A DNA stretch of 64,000 bases from Rhodococcus antarcticus (GTDB lineage: Bacteria > Actinomycetota > Actinomycetes > Mycobacteriales > Mycobacteriaceae), in contig NZ_CP110615.1 in assembly GCF_026153295.1 (NCBI RefSeq), positions 1,054,001 through 1,118,000 of the forward strand, read 5' to 3'. Below are positions 51,779 through 60,670 of the stretch, piece after piece. Every line of letters begins with the position of its first letter. Positions within the stretch are counted from its first letter, which is position 1. A program made the position numbers and the translations under genes. Below the pieces are notes generated by a model that was not told where the DNA came from, ran no database searches, and was given only the letters and a program-made list of their open reading frames with translations.

Positions 51779-54187
51779 CTAGTCCGGGACGGGGAGGCGG
51801 CGGGCGAGGAACGGTGCCGTGCGGCTGCGGGGGTTCGCCGCCACCTCGGCCGGAGTGCCTGTCGCGACCACCCGGCCCCCTGCGTCACCCCCGCCCGGAC
51901 CCATGTCGAGGACGTGGTCCGCGGCGGCCACCACGTCCATGTCGTGCTCCACGACCACCACGGTGGACCCGGTGTCGACCAGGCGGTGCAGCTGGGTGAG
52001 CAGCAGCCGCACGTCGGCCGGGTGCAGACCCGTGGTCGGCTCGTCGAGCAGGTAGAGGGTGTGTCCACGGGGGACGCGCTGGAGCTCGGTGGCGAGCTTG
52101 ATGCGCTGGCCCTCCCCTCCCGAGAGCTCGGTGGCGGGCTGGCCCAGGCGCAGGTAGCCCAGGCCCACCTGCTGCAGCGCGTCCAGGGCGCGGGCCGCGG
52201 CGGGCAGCGCGGCCAGGTGCTCGACGGCGGCGTCGACGGTCAGCGCCAGCACCTGGCCGACGTCGAGCCCGTTCCACCGCACCTCGAGGGTCTCCGGGGT
52301 GAACCGGGCACCGTGGCAGACCGGGCAGGGGCCGTAGCTGCCGGGCAGGAACAGCAGCTCGACGGCGACGAACCCCTCGCCCGAGCACGTCTCGCACCGC
52401 CCGCCGGCGACGTTGAAGGAGAACCGGCCCGCGGTGTAGCCCCGCTCGCGGGCGGTGCCGGTGGCCGCGAAGGCCTGGCGCACCGCGTCGAACAGCCCCG
52501 TGTAGGTGGCCGGCGTGGAGCGCGGGGTGCGCCCGATCGGCTTCTGGTCCACCCGCACGAGCCGGTCGACGGCCTCGGCGCCCTCGACCCGGCGGACGTC
52601 GGTCGCACTGGTGTCGTCCTCGTCGTCCGGCGTCGAGCCCGGACCCACCACCTCCGGCAGCACCTGGCTGACCAGGGTGGACTTCCCCGATCCGGACACC
52701 CCGGTGACGGCGGTGAGCACGCCCAGCGGCAGGTCGACGTCGAGGCCGTCGAGGTTGTGCCGGTGCACCCCGCGCAGCCGCAGCCACCCCGTCGGCGTGC
52801 GCGGGGTGCGGGTGACCCGCCCGGTCGGGTCGGGGTGCAGGAACTCCCGGGTGCGGGACTCCGGCACGTCGGCGAGCCCGGCCGGCGGCCCGCTGTAGAG
52901 CACCCGCCCCCCGCCCTCACCCGCGCGCGGTCCGACGTCCACGAGCCAGTCGGCGGCCCGCGCCACGTCCATGTCGTGCTCGACGACGAAGACCGAGTTG
53001 CCCGAGGCGACGAGTGCGGTGAGCACCTCCTGCAGCGGCTCGGCGTCGGCGGGGTGCAGCCCGGCGGAGGGCTCGTCCAGCACGTAGACCACGCCGAACA
53101 GCCCCGAGCGCAGCTGGGTCGCGATGCGCAGGCGCTGCATCTCGCCGGGCGAGAGCGTGGTGGTGGAGCGGCCGAGGGCCAGGTAGCCCAGGCCGAGGTC
53201 GTCGAGCACGGCCAGGCGGCGCAGGAGGTCGTCGGTGATGGTGGCCGCCACCTCCCCGTCGGCCGGGGCGTCCAGCACGGTGACGAGCTCGGACAGCGGC
53301 AGCGCGCCCAGCTCGGCGATGCTGCGCCCGGCCACGGTGACGGCCAGCGCGGCGGGGGTGAGGCCGGCCCCGCCGCACGTGGGGCAGGTGCTGGAGACCA
53401 TGTGTCGCAGGGCGCGGGCGCGCTGGGCCTCGCTGGGGGAGTCGGCCAGGGTGTGCAGCACGTGGCGCCGCGCGCTCCAGAACCGGCCCTTGTACGGCTT
53501 GGCCACCCGGTCGCGCTGCGGGTGTACCTGCACCACGGGCTGCTCGTCGGTGAACAGGATCCAGTCGCGGTCGGCCTGGGGCAGGTCGCACCAGGGGACG
53601 TCCACGTCGTGGCCGAGCACGGTGAGCACGTCGCGCAGGTTCTTGGCCTGCCACGCCCCGGGCCAGGCGGCGATCGCGCCCTCGCGGATGGTCAGGGTGG
53701 CGTCCGGCACCAGGGTGGCCTCGGTGACGGTGTGCGCGACGCCGAGGCCGTGGCACTGCGGGCACGCCCCGGCCACGGTGTTGGGGGAGAAGGAGTCCGA
53801 GTCCAGCCGTGGGGCACCGTCCGGGTAGGAACCGGTGCGCGAGTACAGCATCCGCAGCGAGTTCGAGAGCGTGGTGACGGTGCCGACCGAGGACCGCGAG
53901 CTCGGGGCCCCGCGCCGCTGCTGCAGGGCCACCGCCGGGGGCAGCCCGCTGATCGACTCGACCCGGGGGTTGGTGGCCTGGGTGAACAGCCGCCGGGCGT
54001 AGGGCGCCACCGACTCCAGGTAGCGGCGCTGGGCCTCGGCGTAGATGGTGCCGAACGCCAGCGAGGACTTGCCCGAGCCGGAGACCCCGGTGAAGGCCAC
54101 GACGGCGTCGCGCGGGACGTCCACGTCGACGTGGCGCAGGTTGTTCTCGTCGGCGCCGCGCACCCGGACGAACGGGTCGGTGGTCAC
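51779..54187 (-). CDS. UvrA-like ABC ATPase (short UvrA2/DrrC type)
   Basis: This protein has two ABC ATPase halves with Walker A GVSGSGKS in each, signatures [14 protein letters not shown] and [15 protein letters not shown], and cysteine pairs of the zinc modules (CPQC, CPTC, CETC, CPVC). At 802 aa it is about 150 shorter than true UvrA and, like UvrA2 and DrrC, probably lacks the UvrB-binding domain. It may act in tolerance to DNA-binding agents. GTG 54187 is preferred because CACACT lies eight bases upstream on this strand; ATG 54235 is possible. Confidence 0.88.
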   Translation of the reverse strand: MTTDPFVRVRGADENNLRHVDVDVPRDAVVAFTGVSGSGKSSLAFGTIYAEAQRRYLESVAPYARRLFTQATNPRVESISGLPPAVALQQRRGAPSSRSSVGTVTTLSNSLRMLYSRTGSYPDGAPRLDSDSFSPNTVAGACPQCHGLGVAHTVTEATLVPDATLTIREGAIAAWPGAWQAKNLRDVLTVLGHDVDVPWCDLPQADRDWILFTDEQPVVQVHPQRDRVAKPYKGRFWSARRHVLHTLADSPSEAQRARALRHMVSSTCPTCGGAGLTPAALAVTVAGRSIAELGALPLSELVTVLDAPADGEVAATITDDLLRRLAVLDDLGLGYLALGRSTTTLSPGEMQRLRIATQLRSGLFGVVYVLDEPSAGLHPADAEPLQEVLTALVASGNSVFVVEHDMDVARAADWLVDVGPRAGEGGGRVLYSGPPAGLADVPESRTREFLHPDPTGRVTRTPRTPTGWLRLRGVHRHNLDGLDVDLPLGVLTAVTGVSGSGKSTLVSQVLPEVVGPGSTPDDEDDTSATDVRRVEGAEAVDRLVRVDQKPIGRTPRSTPATYTGLFDAVRQAFAATGTARERGYTAGRFSFNVAGGRCETCSGEGFVAVELLFLPGSYGPCPVCHGARFTPETLEVRWNGLDVGQVLALTVDAAVEHLAALPAAARALDALQQVGLGYLRLGQPATELSGGEGQRIKLATELQRVPRGHTLYLLDEPTTGLHPADVRLLLTQLHRLVDTGSTVVVVEHDMDVVAAADHVLDMGPGGGDAGGRVVATGTPAEVAANPRSRTAPFLARRLPVPD

Positions 54188-54242
54188 GGGCGGCGAGTGT
54201 GCCAGGGACACCGTGGGCCCGGAACCCTCGTTCACCCATCGT

Positions 54243-54269
54243 GTTGCCGGACCGGCAACGAACGTTGCC
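54243..54269. promoter_or_regulatory. 17-bp perfect palindrome in the divergent uvrA2-like/reductase region
   Basis: GTTGCCGG-A-CCGGCAAC (54243-54259) is perfect. A further half site GTTGCC follows at 54264-54269. The palindrome sits in the 113-bp gap between two divergent genes. TetR-family operators often look like this. No regulator gene is adjacent. Confidence 0.65.
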
Positions 54270-54300
54270 CGTCCGAGGGGCCAGGGGTGAGGCTGGCGTC

Positions 54301-55878
54301 ATGACCGAGACGATGTTGCTGGAGGCACGCTACGACGTCGTGGTGATCGGGGGAGGCCCCGCCGGTCTGGCCGGGGCAGTGGCGCTGGGGCGCTCGCTGC
54401 GCACGGTGCTGGTGGCGGACGCGGGCCGTCCCCGCAACGCCCCCGCGGCGCACGCCCACAACTACCTCGGCCGCGAGGGGGTCCCGCCGCAGGAGCTGCT
54501 CGCCGACGGCCGCGCCGAGGCCCGGGGCTACGGGGTGCAGGTCCACGAGGGCACCGTGACCGCCGCGGTGCGCACCGACGACGGCTTCACCGTCACCCTC
54601 GCCGACGGCACCACCACCCGCGCCCGTCGGCTGCTGGTCACCAGTGGGCTGCGGGACGTGCTCCCCGACGTGCCCGGTCTGGCGCAGCGCTGGGGCCGCG
54701 ACGTGCTGCACTGCCCGTTCTGCCACGGCTGGGAGGTCCGTGGGCAGCGGCTGGTGGTGCTGGGCACCGGCCCGATGGCCGCGCACCAGGCGGGGCTGTT
54801 CCGCCAGCTCAGCGACGACGTGACGCTGCTGCTGCACGGTGACGTGGACGAGCCGCCCGTCGAGGTGCTCGCCGGGCTGACCGCCCGGGGGGTCCGGGTG
54901 CTGCGCGGACGAGCCGTGGCGCTGGAGGTCACCGACGACGCGGTCACCGGGCTGCGGCTGGAGGACGGCGGTCTCGTGCCGGCGCGGGCGGTCGTCGTCG
55001 CGACCGGGCTGGACGCGATCTCCAGCCTGCCCAGCGGCCTCGACCTGGAACCGACCGAGCTGGTGGTCGCGGGCACGGTGCTCGGCCGTCACCTCGCGGT
55101 CGACGCCACGGGGGCGACCGCGGTGGCGGGGGTGTGGGCCGCCGGGAACGTGGCCAACCCGATGGCGCAGGTGGTCGTCGCTGCCGCGGCGGGGCTCACG
55201 GCGGGCGCGGCCGTCAACGCCGACCTGGTGGCCGAGGACACCCGGCACGCGGTGGACGACCTCCGGCGCACCGCGGAGTGGGACGAGGTGTTCGGCGAGA
55301 CCCAGCGGTTCAGCGGCAACGTCAACGACGGACTCGTCCAGGAGGTGGCGGGGCTGGCGCCGGGCACCGCGCTGGACCTCGGGTGCGGCGAGGGCGGGGA
55401 CGTGGTGTGGCTGGCCCAGCAGGGGTGGACCGTGACCGGGGTCGACGTCTCACCGGTCGCGCTGGAGCGGGCCGCGGCCGCGGCGAGAGCGGCGGGGGTG
55501 GCGGTCACGCTGACCCGCACCGACCTCGCCTCGTCGTTCCCCACCGGCTCCTTCGACCTCGTGAGCATGCAGTTCCTGCACTCCCGGGAGGAGGTCTCGC
55601 CCGGACCCGCGCTGCTGCGCCGAGCGGCCTCCGTCGTCGCCCCGGGCGGGCTGCTGCTCGTCGTCGGGCACGAGGGCGAGCCGGACTTCGTCGACGCGCA
55701 CGGGCACCCCGTGGACCACGAGGTGCCGACGCTGCCCACCCTGGCCGAGGTCCGCGACCCGCTCGAGCGGCCCGGGTGGGAGGTGCTGAAGGCGGAGTCC
55801 TGGTCGCACGACCACGCCTTCCCCGACGGCAGCCACGGCCACCGCGGGAACTTCACGGTCCTCGTCCGGAGGTCCTGA
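54301..55878 (+). CDS. Fused FAD-dependent disulfide-type reductase and SAM methyltransferase
   Basis: The N-terminal 310 residues resemble thioredoxin reductase-like flavoproteins, with FAD motif IGGGPAGLAG (16-25) and a CxxC at Cys138/Cys141 in HCPFCHGWEV. The C-terminal part is a class I methyltransferase with LDLGCGEGG (358-366) and VDVSPVALERA. This two-domain form is known in actinobacteria. Substrates are unknown; a small molecule that is reduced then methylated would fit. ATG 54301 is chosen since upstream sequence is regulatory. Confidence 0.88.
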   Translation: MTETMLLEARYDVVVIGGGPAGLAGAVALGRSLRTVLVADAGRPRNAPAAHAHNYLGREGVPPQELLADGRAEARGYGVQVHEGTVTAAVRTDDGFTVTLADGTTTRARRLLVTSGLRDVLPDVPGLAQRWGRDVLHCPFCHGWEVRGQRLVVLGTGPMAAHQAGLFRQLSDDVTLLLHGDVDEPPVEVLAGLTARGVRVLRGRAVALEVTDDAVTGLRLEDGGLVPARAVVVATGLDAISSLPSGLDLEPTELVVAGTVLGRHLAVDATGATAVAGVWAAGNVANPMAQVVVAAAAGLTAGAAVNADLVAEDTRHAVDDLRRTAEWDEVFGETQRFSGNVNDGLVQEVAGLAPGTALDLGCGEGGDVVWLAQQGWTVTGVDVSPVALERAAAAARAAGVAVTLTRTDLASSFPTGSFDLVSMQFLHSREEVSPGPALLRRAASVVAPGGLLLVVGHEGEPDFVDAHGHPVDHEVPTLPTLAEVRDPLERPGWEVLKAESWSHDHAFPDGSHGHRGNFTVLVRRS

Positions 55879-55891
55879 CCGCCGCGTCAGG
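55874..55891. terminator. Short hairpin containing both stop codons
   Basis: CCTGAC (55874-55879) pairs with GTCAGG (55886-55891). The fusion gene TGA and the convergent gene's stop (TCA here) both lie in the arms. The stem is only six base pairs. Confidence 0.45.
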
Positions 55892-56168
55892 CGAGCAGCA
55901 GGCCCACCCCCTGCGCCACCAGCACCCCGGCGCCGAGCAGCCGGCGGAACGGGTTCACCCCGCGCACGAGCTCGTCGAGCGCCCACACCACCAGTGCGAC
56001 GGTGCCCACCGCCGTCACCGCGGTCACCGCCCCGTCGGGCACCACCCGCCGCGCCAGCAGCGATGCGACGTAGACCCATGCCGCGGCGTTCGGCCACTGC
56101 GCCACCACGATCCGGCCGGTCGCACGGTCGCGCAGCAGCCAGCCCAGCCCGACCCGCAGCCGGCTCAC
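55887..56168 (-). CDS. Small membrane protein (93 aa)
   Basis: Three hydrophobic stretches (about residues 28-40, 45-63 and 75-93) follow an Arg-rich start RLRVGLGWLLRDRATGR. No family recognised. GTG 56168 overlaps the helicase stop as GTGA, so it is translationally coupled to that gene. The C-terminus is the end of the last helix. Confidence 0.65.
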   Translation of the reverse strand: MSRLRVGLGWLLRDRATGRIVVAQWPNAAAWVYVASLLARRVVPDGAVTAVTAVGTVALVVWALDELVRGVNPFRRLLGAGVLVAQGVGLLLA

Positions 56169-58669
56169 CGGTCACCGACCACGGTCACCACGAGCACGAC
56201 CTCGCCCGCCTCGTCCGAGGCCGCGAGGTCCACGTCCGCCCGCACCGCCCAGTCGTGGTCCTCCGCGGGGTCGTCGAGCACCTGGCGCACGTGCCAGACC
56301 CCCGGCTGGGCGTCCACCTGGAACAGCAGGGGTCCCCGCGCGTCCGGACCGGTGCGGATCTCGGTGTGCACCTCCCAGTACCCGTCCAGCGAGGACTCCC
56401 AGTCGATGTCCGGGTCCAGCTCGTCGAGGGCGTCCCACCGCCGGCGCGCGGCCAGCTCCACCCGCCGCCACAGCGCGTTGCGCACGAGCACCCGGAAGCT
56501 GCGGAGGTTGCCCGTGACCGGACGCACGACCTCGACCAGGGCCTGCTCCAGCGGGACGTCGGTGGGGTTGGCCAGGGCCTCCCACTCGTCGAGCAGGCTG
56601 GAGTCCACGCCGCGGATGAGCTCGCCCAGCCACTCGGTGATGTCCTCCAGCTCGGAGGTGCGGGCCTCGGCGGGCACGGTCTGGCGCAGCGCCCGGTAGG
56701 CATCGGCCAGGTAGCGCAGCACCAGGCCCTCCGACCGGGTCAGCGAGTACTGGGAGATGAGCTCGGAGAACGTCATCGAGCGCTCGACCATGTCGCGGAC
56801 CACGCTCTTGGGGCTCAGCGCGAAGTCGCTGACCCACGGCTGCCCGGCCCGGTAGGTCTCGAAGGCGGGCAGCAGCAGCTCCTCGGCCAGGGGCTTGGGC
56901 CAGGTGACCTGCTCCAGCAGCTCCATCCGCTCCTCGTACTCGATGCCCTCGGCCTTCATCGCGGCCACCGCCTCGCCCCGGGCGGCGTGCTGCTGGGCCA
57001 TGAGCACCTGACGGGGGTCGTCCAGGGTGGACTCGACCACGCTGATGGCATCCAGGGCGTAGGCGGGGGACTCCGGGTCCAGCAGGGTCAGCGCGGCCAG
57101 GGCGAACGGGCTCAGCGGCTGGTTGAGGGCGAAGTTGCGCTGCAGGTCCACGGTGAGGGACACCCTGCGCCCGTGGGCGTCCGGCACCTCGAGCACCTCG
57201 ACGATCCCGGCGTCGCGCAGCCCCCGGTACAGCCGGATGGCGTGCAGCGCGTGCCGGCGCTGCGCGGCGGGGGACTCGTGGTTGTCGGTCAGCAGGTGGC
57301 GCATGGCCTCGAACGCGTCGCCCGGGCGGCTGATGACGTTGAGCAGCATGGAGTTGCTGACCCCGAACTGCGAGGTGAGCTGCTCGGGCTCGGCGGCCAC
57401 GAGCCGGTCGAAGGTCGGCCGGCCCCAGCTGACGAAGCCCTCGGGAGCCTTCTTGCGCTGGATCCGCTTGAGCTTGCGGGGGTCGTCGCCGGCCTTGGCC
57501 ACCAGCCGGGCGTTCTCCACGTCGTGCTCGGGGGCCTGGACGACGACGGTGCCGAGCGTGTCGAACCCGGCCCGGCCGGCGCGCCCGGCGATCTGGTGGA
57601 ACTCCCGCGCACGCAGGTGCCGGGTGCGCGTGCCGTCGTACTTGGTCAGGCCGGTGAACAGCACGGTGCGGATGGGCACGTTGATGCCCACGCCCAGGGT
57701 GTCGGTGCCGCAGATGACCTTCAGCAGCCCGGCCTGGGCGAGGCGCTCCACCAGGCGGCGGTACTTGGGCAGCATCCCGGCGTGGTGCACCCCGATGCCC
57801 ATCCGCACCAGCCGGCTCAGGGTGGTGCCGAAGCCGGTGGAGAACCGGAACCCGCCGATGACGTCGGCGATCGCGTCCTTCTCGGCCTTGCTGCACAGCT
57901 TCAGCGAGGTCAGCGCCTGGGCCCGCTCCAGCGCCGAGGCCTGGGTGAAGTGCACGACGTACACCGGGGCCTGGTGGGTGCTCACCAGCTCCTCGATGGT
58001 CTCGGTGATCGGCGTGGACACGTAGGTGAACATCAGCGGCACCGGGCGCTCGGTCCCGCTGACCACCGCCACCGCACGCCCGGAGCGCCGCTGCAGGTCG
58101 GTGACGAAGAAGCTGACGTCGCCCAGGGTCGCGGACATGAGCACCAGCTGGGCCTCGGGCAGCTCCACCAGCGGCACCTGCCAGGCCCAGCCGCGGCCGG
58201 GTTCGGAGTAGAAGTGGAACTCGTCCATGACGACCTGGCCGATGTCCGCGCCCGAACCCTCGCGCAGAGCCAGGTTCGCCACGATCTCGGCCGTCGCACA
58301 GATGATCGGCGCGCTCGAGTTCACCGCGGCGTCACCGGTCATCATGCCGACGTTCTCGGCCCCGAACACCTCGCACAGGGCGAAGAACTTCTCGCTGACC
58401 AGGGCCTTGATCGGCGCGGTGTAGAAGCTGCGACGCCCGGCCGCCATGGCCGCGAAGTGCGCGCCGATGGCGACCAGCGACTTTCCCGAGCCGGTGGGCG
58501 TGGCGAGCACCACGTGGCTCCCGGACACGATCTCCAGCACCGCCTCCTCCTGGGCCGGGTACATCGTCAGGCCCCGCGACCGCGTCCACGTGGTGAAGGC
58601 CTCGAAGAGGTCGTCGGGGTCGGCGGTGCCGGGGAGCAGGGCGGTCAGGGTCGCGGCGGGAGCGGTCAT
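56165..58669 (-). CDS. DEAD/DEAH-type helicase with DUF3516
   Basis: This 834-aa superfamily 2 helicase is related to the Ski2/HelY group. It has ATPTGSGKS (56-64), the DEFH box in VVMDEFHFYSEPG, MSATLGDV and QIAGRAGRAGFD. The C-terminal half matches the actinobacterial DUF3516 extension. RNA is the more likely substrate by family, but DNA cannot be excluded. ATG 58669 is the natural start. The 93-aa membrane protein gene is coupled downstream. Confidence 0.9.
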   Translation of the reverse strand: MTAPAATLTALLPGTADPDDLFEAFTTWTRSRGLTMYPAQEEAVLEIVSGSHVVLATPTGSGKSLVAIGAHFAAMAAGRRSFYTAPIKALVSEKFFALCEVFGAENVGMMTGDAAVNSSAPIICATAEIVANLALREGSGADIGQVVMDEFHFYSEPGRGWAWQVPLVELPEAQLVLMSATLGDVSFFVTDLQRRSGRAVAVVSGTERPVPLMFTYVSTPITETIEELVSTHQAPVYVVHFTQASALERAQALTSLKLCSKAEKDAIADVIGGFRFSTGFGTTLSRLVRMGIGVHHAGMLPKYRRLVERLAQAGLLKVICGTDTLGVGINVPIRTVLFTGLTKYDGTRTRHLRAREFHQIAGRAGRAGFDTLGTVVVQAPEHDVENARLVAKAGDDPRKLKRIQRKKAPEGFVSWGRPTFDRLVAAEPEQLTSQFGVSNSMLLNVISRPGDAFEAMRHLLTDNHESPAAQRRHALHAIRLYRGLRDAGIVEVLEVPDAHGRRVSLTVDLQRNFALNQPLSPFALAALTLLDPESPAYALDAISVVESTLDDPRQVLMAQQHAARGEAVAAMKAEGIEYEERMELLEQVTWPKPLAEELLLPAFETYRAGQPWVSDFALSPKSVVRDMVERSMTFSELISQYSLTRSEGLVLRYLADAYRALRQTVPAEARTSELEDITEWLGELIRGVDSSLLDEWEALANPTDVPLEQALVEVVRPVTGNLRSFRVLVRNALWRRVELAARRRWDALDELDPDIDWESSLDGYWEVHTEIRTGPDARGPLLFQVDAQPGVWHVRQVLDDPAEDHDWAVRADVDLAASDEAGEVVLVVTVVGDR

Positions 58670-58752
58670 CGTGGGGTGGGGTGGGGGAGGGTCATGGTGA
58701 CCCTGATCCTGCCCGACGAGCCGTGGCGGGCCGACCTGCGTAGGTTCCGGCC

Positions 58753-59220
58753 ATGGCGGACGCAGTGGTGACGACGGTCGACTCGGGAGCACGGAAGGTG
58801 ACGCGGCAGGTGCTGGTGCACGCGCCGTCGGCGGAGGTCTTCGCCCTGGTGGCCGATCCCCACCGCCACCCGGAGCTCGACGGCTCCGGCACGGTGCGCG
58901 ACACCGACGTGCAGGGTCCGGCGACGCTCAGCCAGGGAGCCACGTTCAGCGTGGGCATGAAGCAGTACGGGGTGCCCTACCGGATCACCTCCACGGTCAC
59001 GGCGTTCACCGACGGTCGCCTGGTCGAGTGGCGCCACCCCATGGGTCACCGCTGGCGCTGGGAGCTGGTGGAGTCCGCGGCGGGCACCACCCAGGTCACC
59101 GAGACCTTCGACTACTCCACCGCGAGGTCCCCCAAGGTTCTCGAGCTGCTCGGTCAGCCCGCCAAGAACGCCCAGGGCATCGAGAGCACCCTCACCGCGC
59201 TGGCCGCCCGCTTCGCCTGA
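58753..59220 (+). CDS. SRPBCC (START-like) domain protein
   Basis: This 155-aa single-domain protein has the SRPBCC pattern: VTRQVLVHAPSAEVFALVADP at the start, RLVEWRHPMGHRWRWELV and TQVTETFDYST in the middle, and a long C-terminal helix ending TALAARFA. Such proteins bind hydrophobic ligands; no catalytic residues can be named. TAGGTT (58741-58746) lies six bases before ATG 58753, a leaderless arrangement. Confidence 0.85.
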   Translation: MADAVVTTVDSGARKVTRQVLVHAPSAEVFALVADPHRHPELDGSGTVRDTDVQGPATLSQGATFSVGMKQYGVPYRITSTVTAFTDGRLVEWRHPMGHRWRWELVESAAGTTQVTETFDYSTARSPKVLELLGQPAKNAQGIESTLTALAARFA

Positions 59221-59309
59221 ACCGGCCGCCACTCCGGCGGGGGGTGCCGCGGTCCGGGTGCGGGGGTGTTGAGTGCAGGGGTCCGCACCCCCAGCGCAGG
59301 AGGACCACC

Positions 59310-60617
59310 GTGCTCGACCGCACCCCCGACCCCACCGACCTCGAGCCGATCGAGCGGGCGTCCGTCGACGAGCTGCGTGCGCTGCAGCTGGAGCGGTTGC
59401 AGTGGTCGGTGCGCCACGCCGTGGCGAACGTCCCGCACTACCGGGAGGCCTTCGCCGCGGCCGGGGTGCACCCCGACGACGTCCGCGAGCTGTCCGACCT
59501 CGCCCGGCTGCCGCTGCTGACCAAGGCCCACCTGCGCGCGGGTTACCCCTTCGGCATGCTCGCCGTCCCCCGGGCGCAGGTCTCCCGGGTGCACGCCTCC
59601 TCCGGCACCACCGGTCAGGCCACCGTCGCCGGCTACACGGCCCGGGACGTGCACACCTGGTCGCAGCTCATGGCCCGCTCGCTGCGCGCGGGCGGGGTGC
59701 GGCCCGGTGACATGGTGCACGTGGCCTACGGCTACGGGCTGTTCACCGGTGGCCTCGGCGCGCACTACGGCGCGGAGGCCCTGGGCTGCACGGTGGTGCC
59801 CGTGTCCGGCGGGATGACCGAGCGCCAGGTGCAGCTCATCCGGGACTTCTCCCCCGACGCGATCATGGTGACGCCGTCGTACATGCTCGCGATCCTCGAC
59901 GAGATGGAGCGCCAGGGGGTGGACCCGGCGTCGACCTCGCTGAAGGTCGGGGTGTTCGGCGCCGAGCCGTGGACCAACCACATGCGCGCCGAGGTGGAGC
60001 GGCGCCTGGACCTGCACGCGGTGGACATCTACGGGCTCTCGGAGGTGATGGGCCCCGGCGTGGCCATGGAGTGCGTGGACACCAAGGACGGGCTGCACCT
60101 GTGGGAGGACCACTTCTACCCGGAGATCATCGACCCGGTGACCGAGGAGGTGCTGCCCGACGGCGAGGAGGGCGAGCTCGTGCTGACCTCGCTGACGAAG
60201 GAGGCGATGCCGGTCATCCGGTACCGCACGCGCGACCTCACCCGGCTGCTGCCCGGCACCGCGCGGCCGATGCGCAGGATCGAGAAGATCACCGGCCGCA
60301 GCGACGACATGATCATCCTGCGCGGGGTGAACCTGTTCCCCATGCAGGTCGAGGAGCTCATCCTGCGGATCCCGGCCCTGTCGCCGCACTTCCAGTGCGT
60401 GCTGCACCGCGAGGGCACCCTCGACGAGATGACGGTGCGGGTGGAGCGTCGCGAGGACGCGAGCGCCGACGACGCCGCCACGGCCGGGGCCGCGCTGCGT
60501 GGTCTGGTCAAGGCCGGCCTCGGGGTCACCGTGGGCGTGGACGTGGTCGATCCCGGGGGCATCGAGCGCTCGGTGGGGAAGATGCGCCGGATCGTGGACC
60601 AGCGCGCCACCCGCTGA
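59310..60617 (+). CDS. paaK: Phenylacetate-CoA ligase (PaaK-like)
   Basis: This 435-aa adenylate-forming enzyme activates phenylacetate or a related aromatic acid. It has ASSGTTGQ (96-103), VDIYGLSEVMGPGVA, TRDLTRLLPG and RSDDMIILRGVNLFPMQVE, all close to PaaK. GTG 59310 follows AGGAGG. No other phenylacetate genes (paaABCDE) are in the window, so its pathway context is missing. It could serve a related aryl acid. Confidence 0.9.
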   Translation: MLDRTPDPTDLEPIERASVDELRALQLERLQWSVRHAVANVPHYREAFAAAGVHPDDVRELSDLARLPLLTKAHLRAGYPFGMLAVPRAQVSRVHASSGTTGQATVAGYTARDVHTWSQLMARSLRAGGVRPGDMVHVAYGYGLFTGGLGAHYGAEALGCTVVPVSGGMTERQVQLIRDFSPDAIMVTPSYMLAILDEMERQGVDPASTSLKVGVFGAEPWTNHMRAEVERRLDLHAVDIYGLSEVMGPGVAMECVDTKDGLHLWEDHFYPEIIDPVTEEVLPDGEEGELVLTSLTKEAMPVIRYRTRDLTRLLPGTARPMRRIEKITGRSDDMIILRGVNLFPMQVEELILRIPALSPHFQCVLHREGTLDEMTVRVERREDASADDAATAGAALRGLVKAGLGVTVGVDVVDPGGIERSVGKMRRIVDQRATR

Positions 60618-60670
60618 CCGGTCCGGCGCCCGAGCGTCAGGGTCCCGGCCACCCGGGGCAGGATGGGGTG

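Noticed and set aside
51779-54187. Annotation as the housekeeping UvrA
   Set aside because: It is about 150 residues too short and likely lacks the UvrB-binding region. It is a UvrA2/DrrC-type paralogue.
56165-58669. Annotation as HelY or RecQ
   Set aside because: The motif set and C-terminal region fit the DUF3516 helicases better. There is no RecQ C-terminal or HRDC region.
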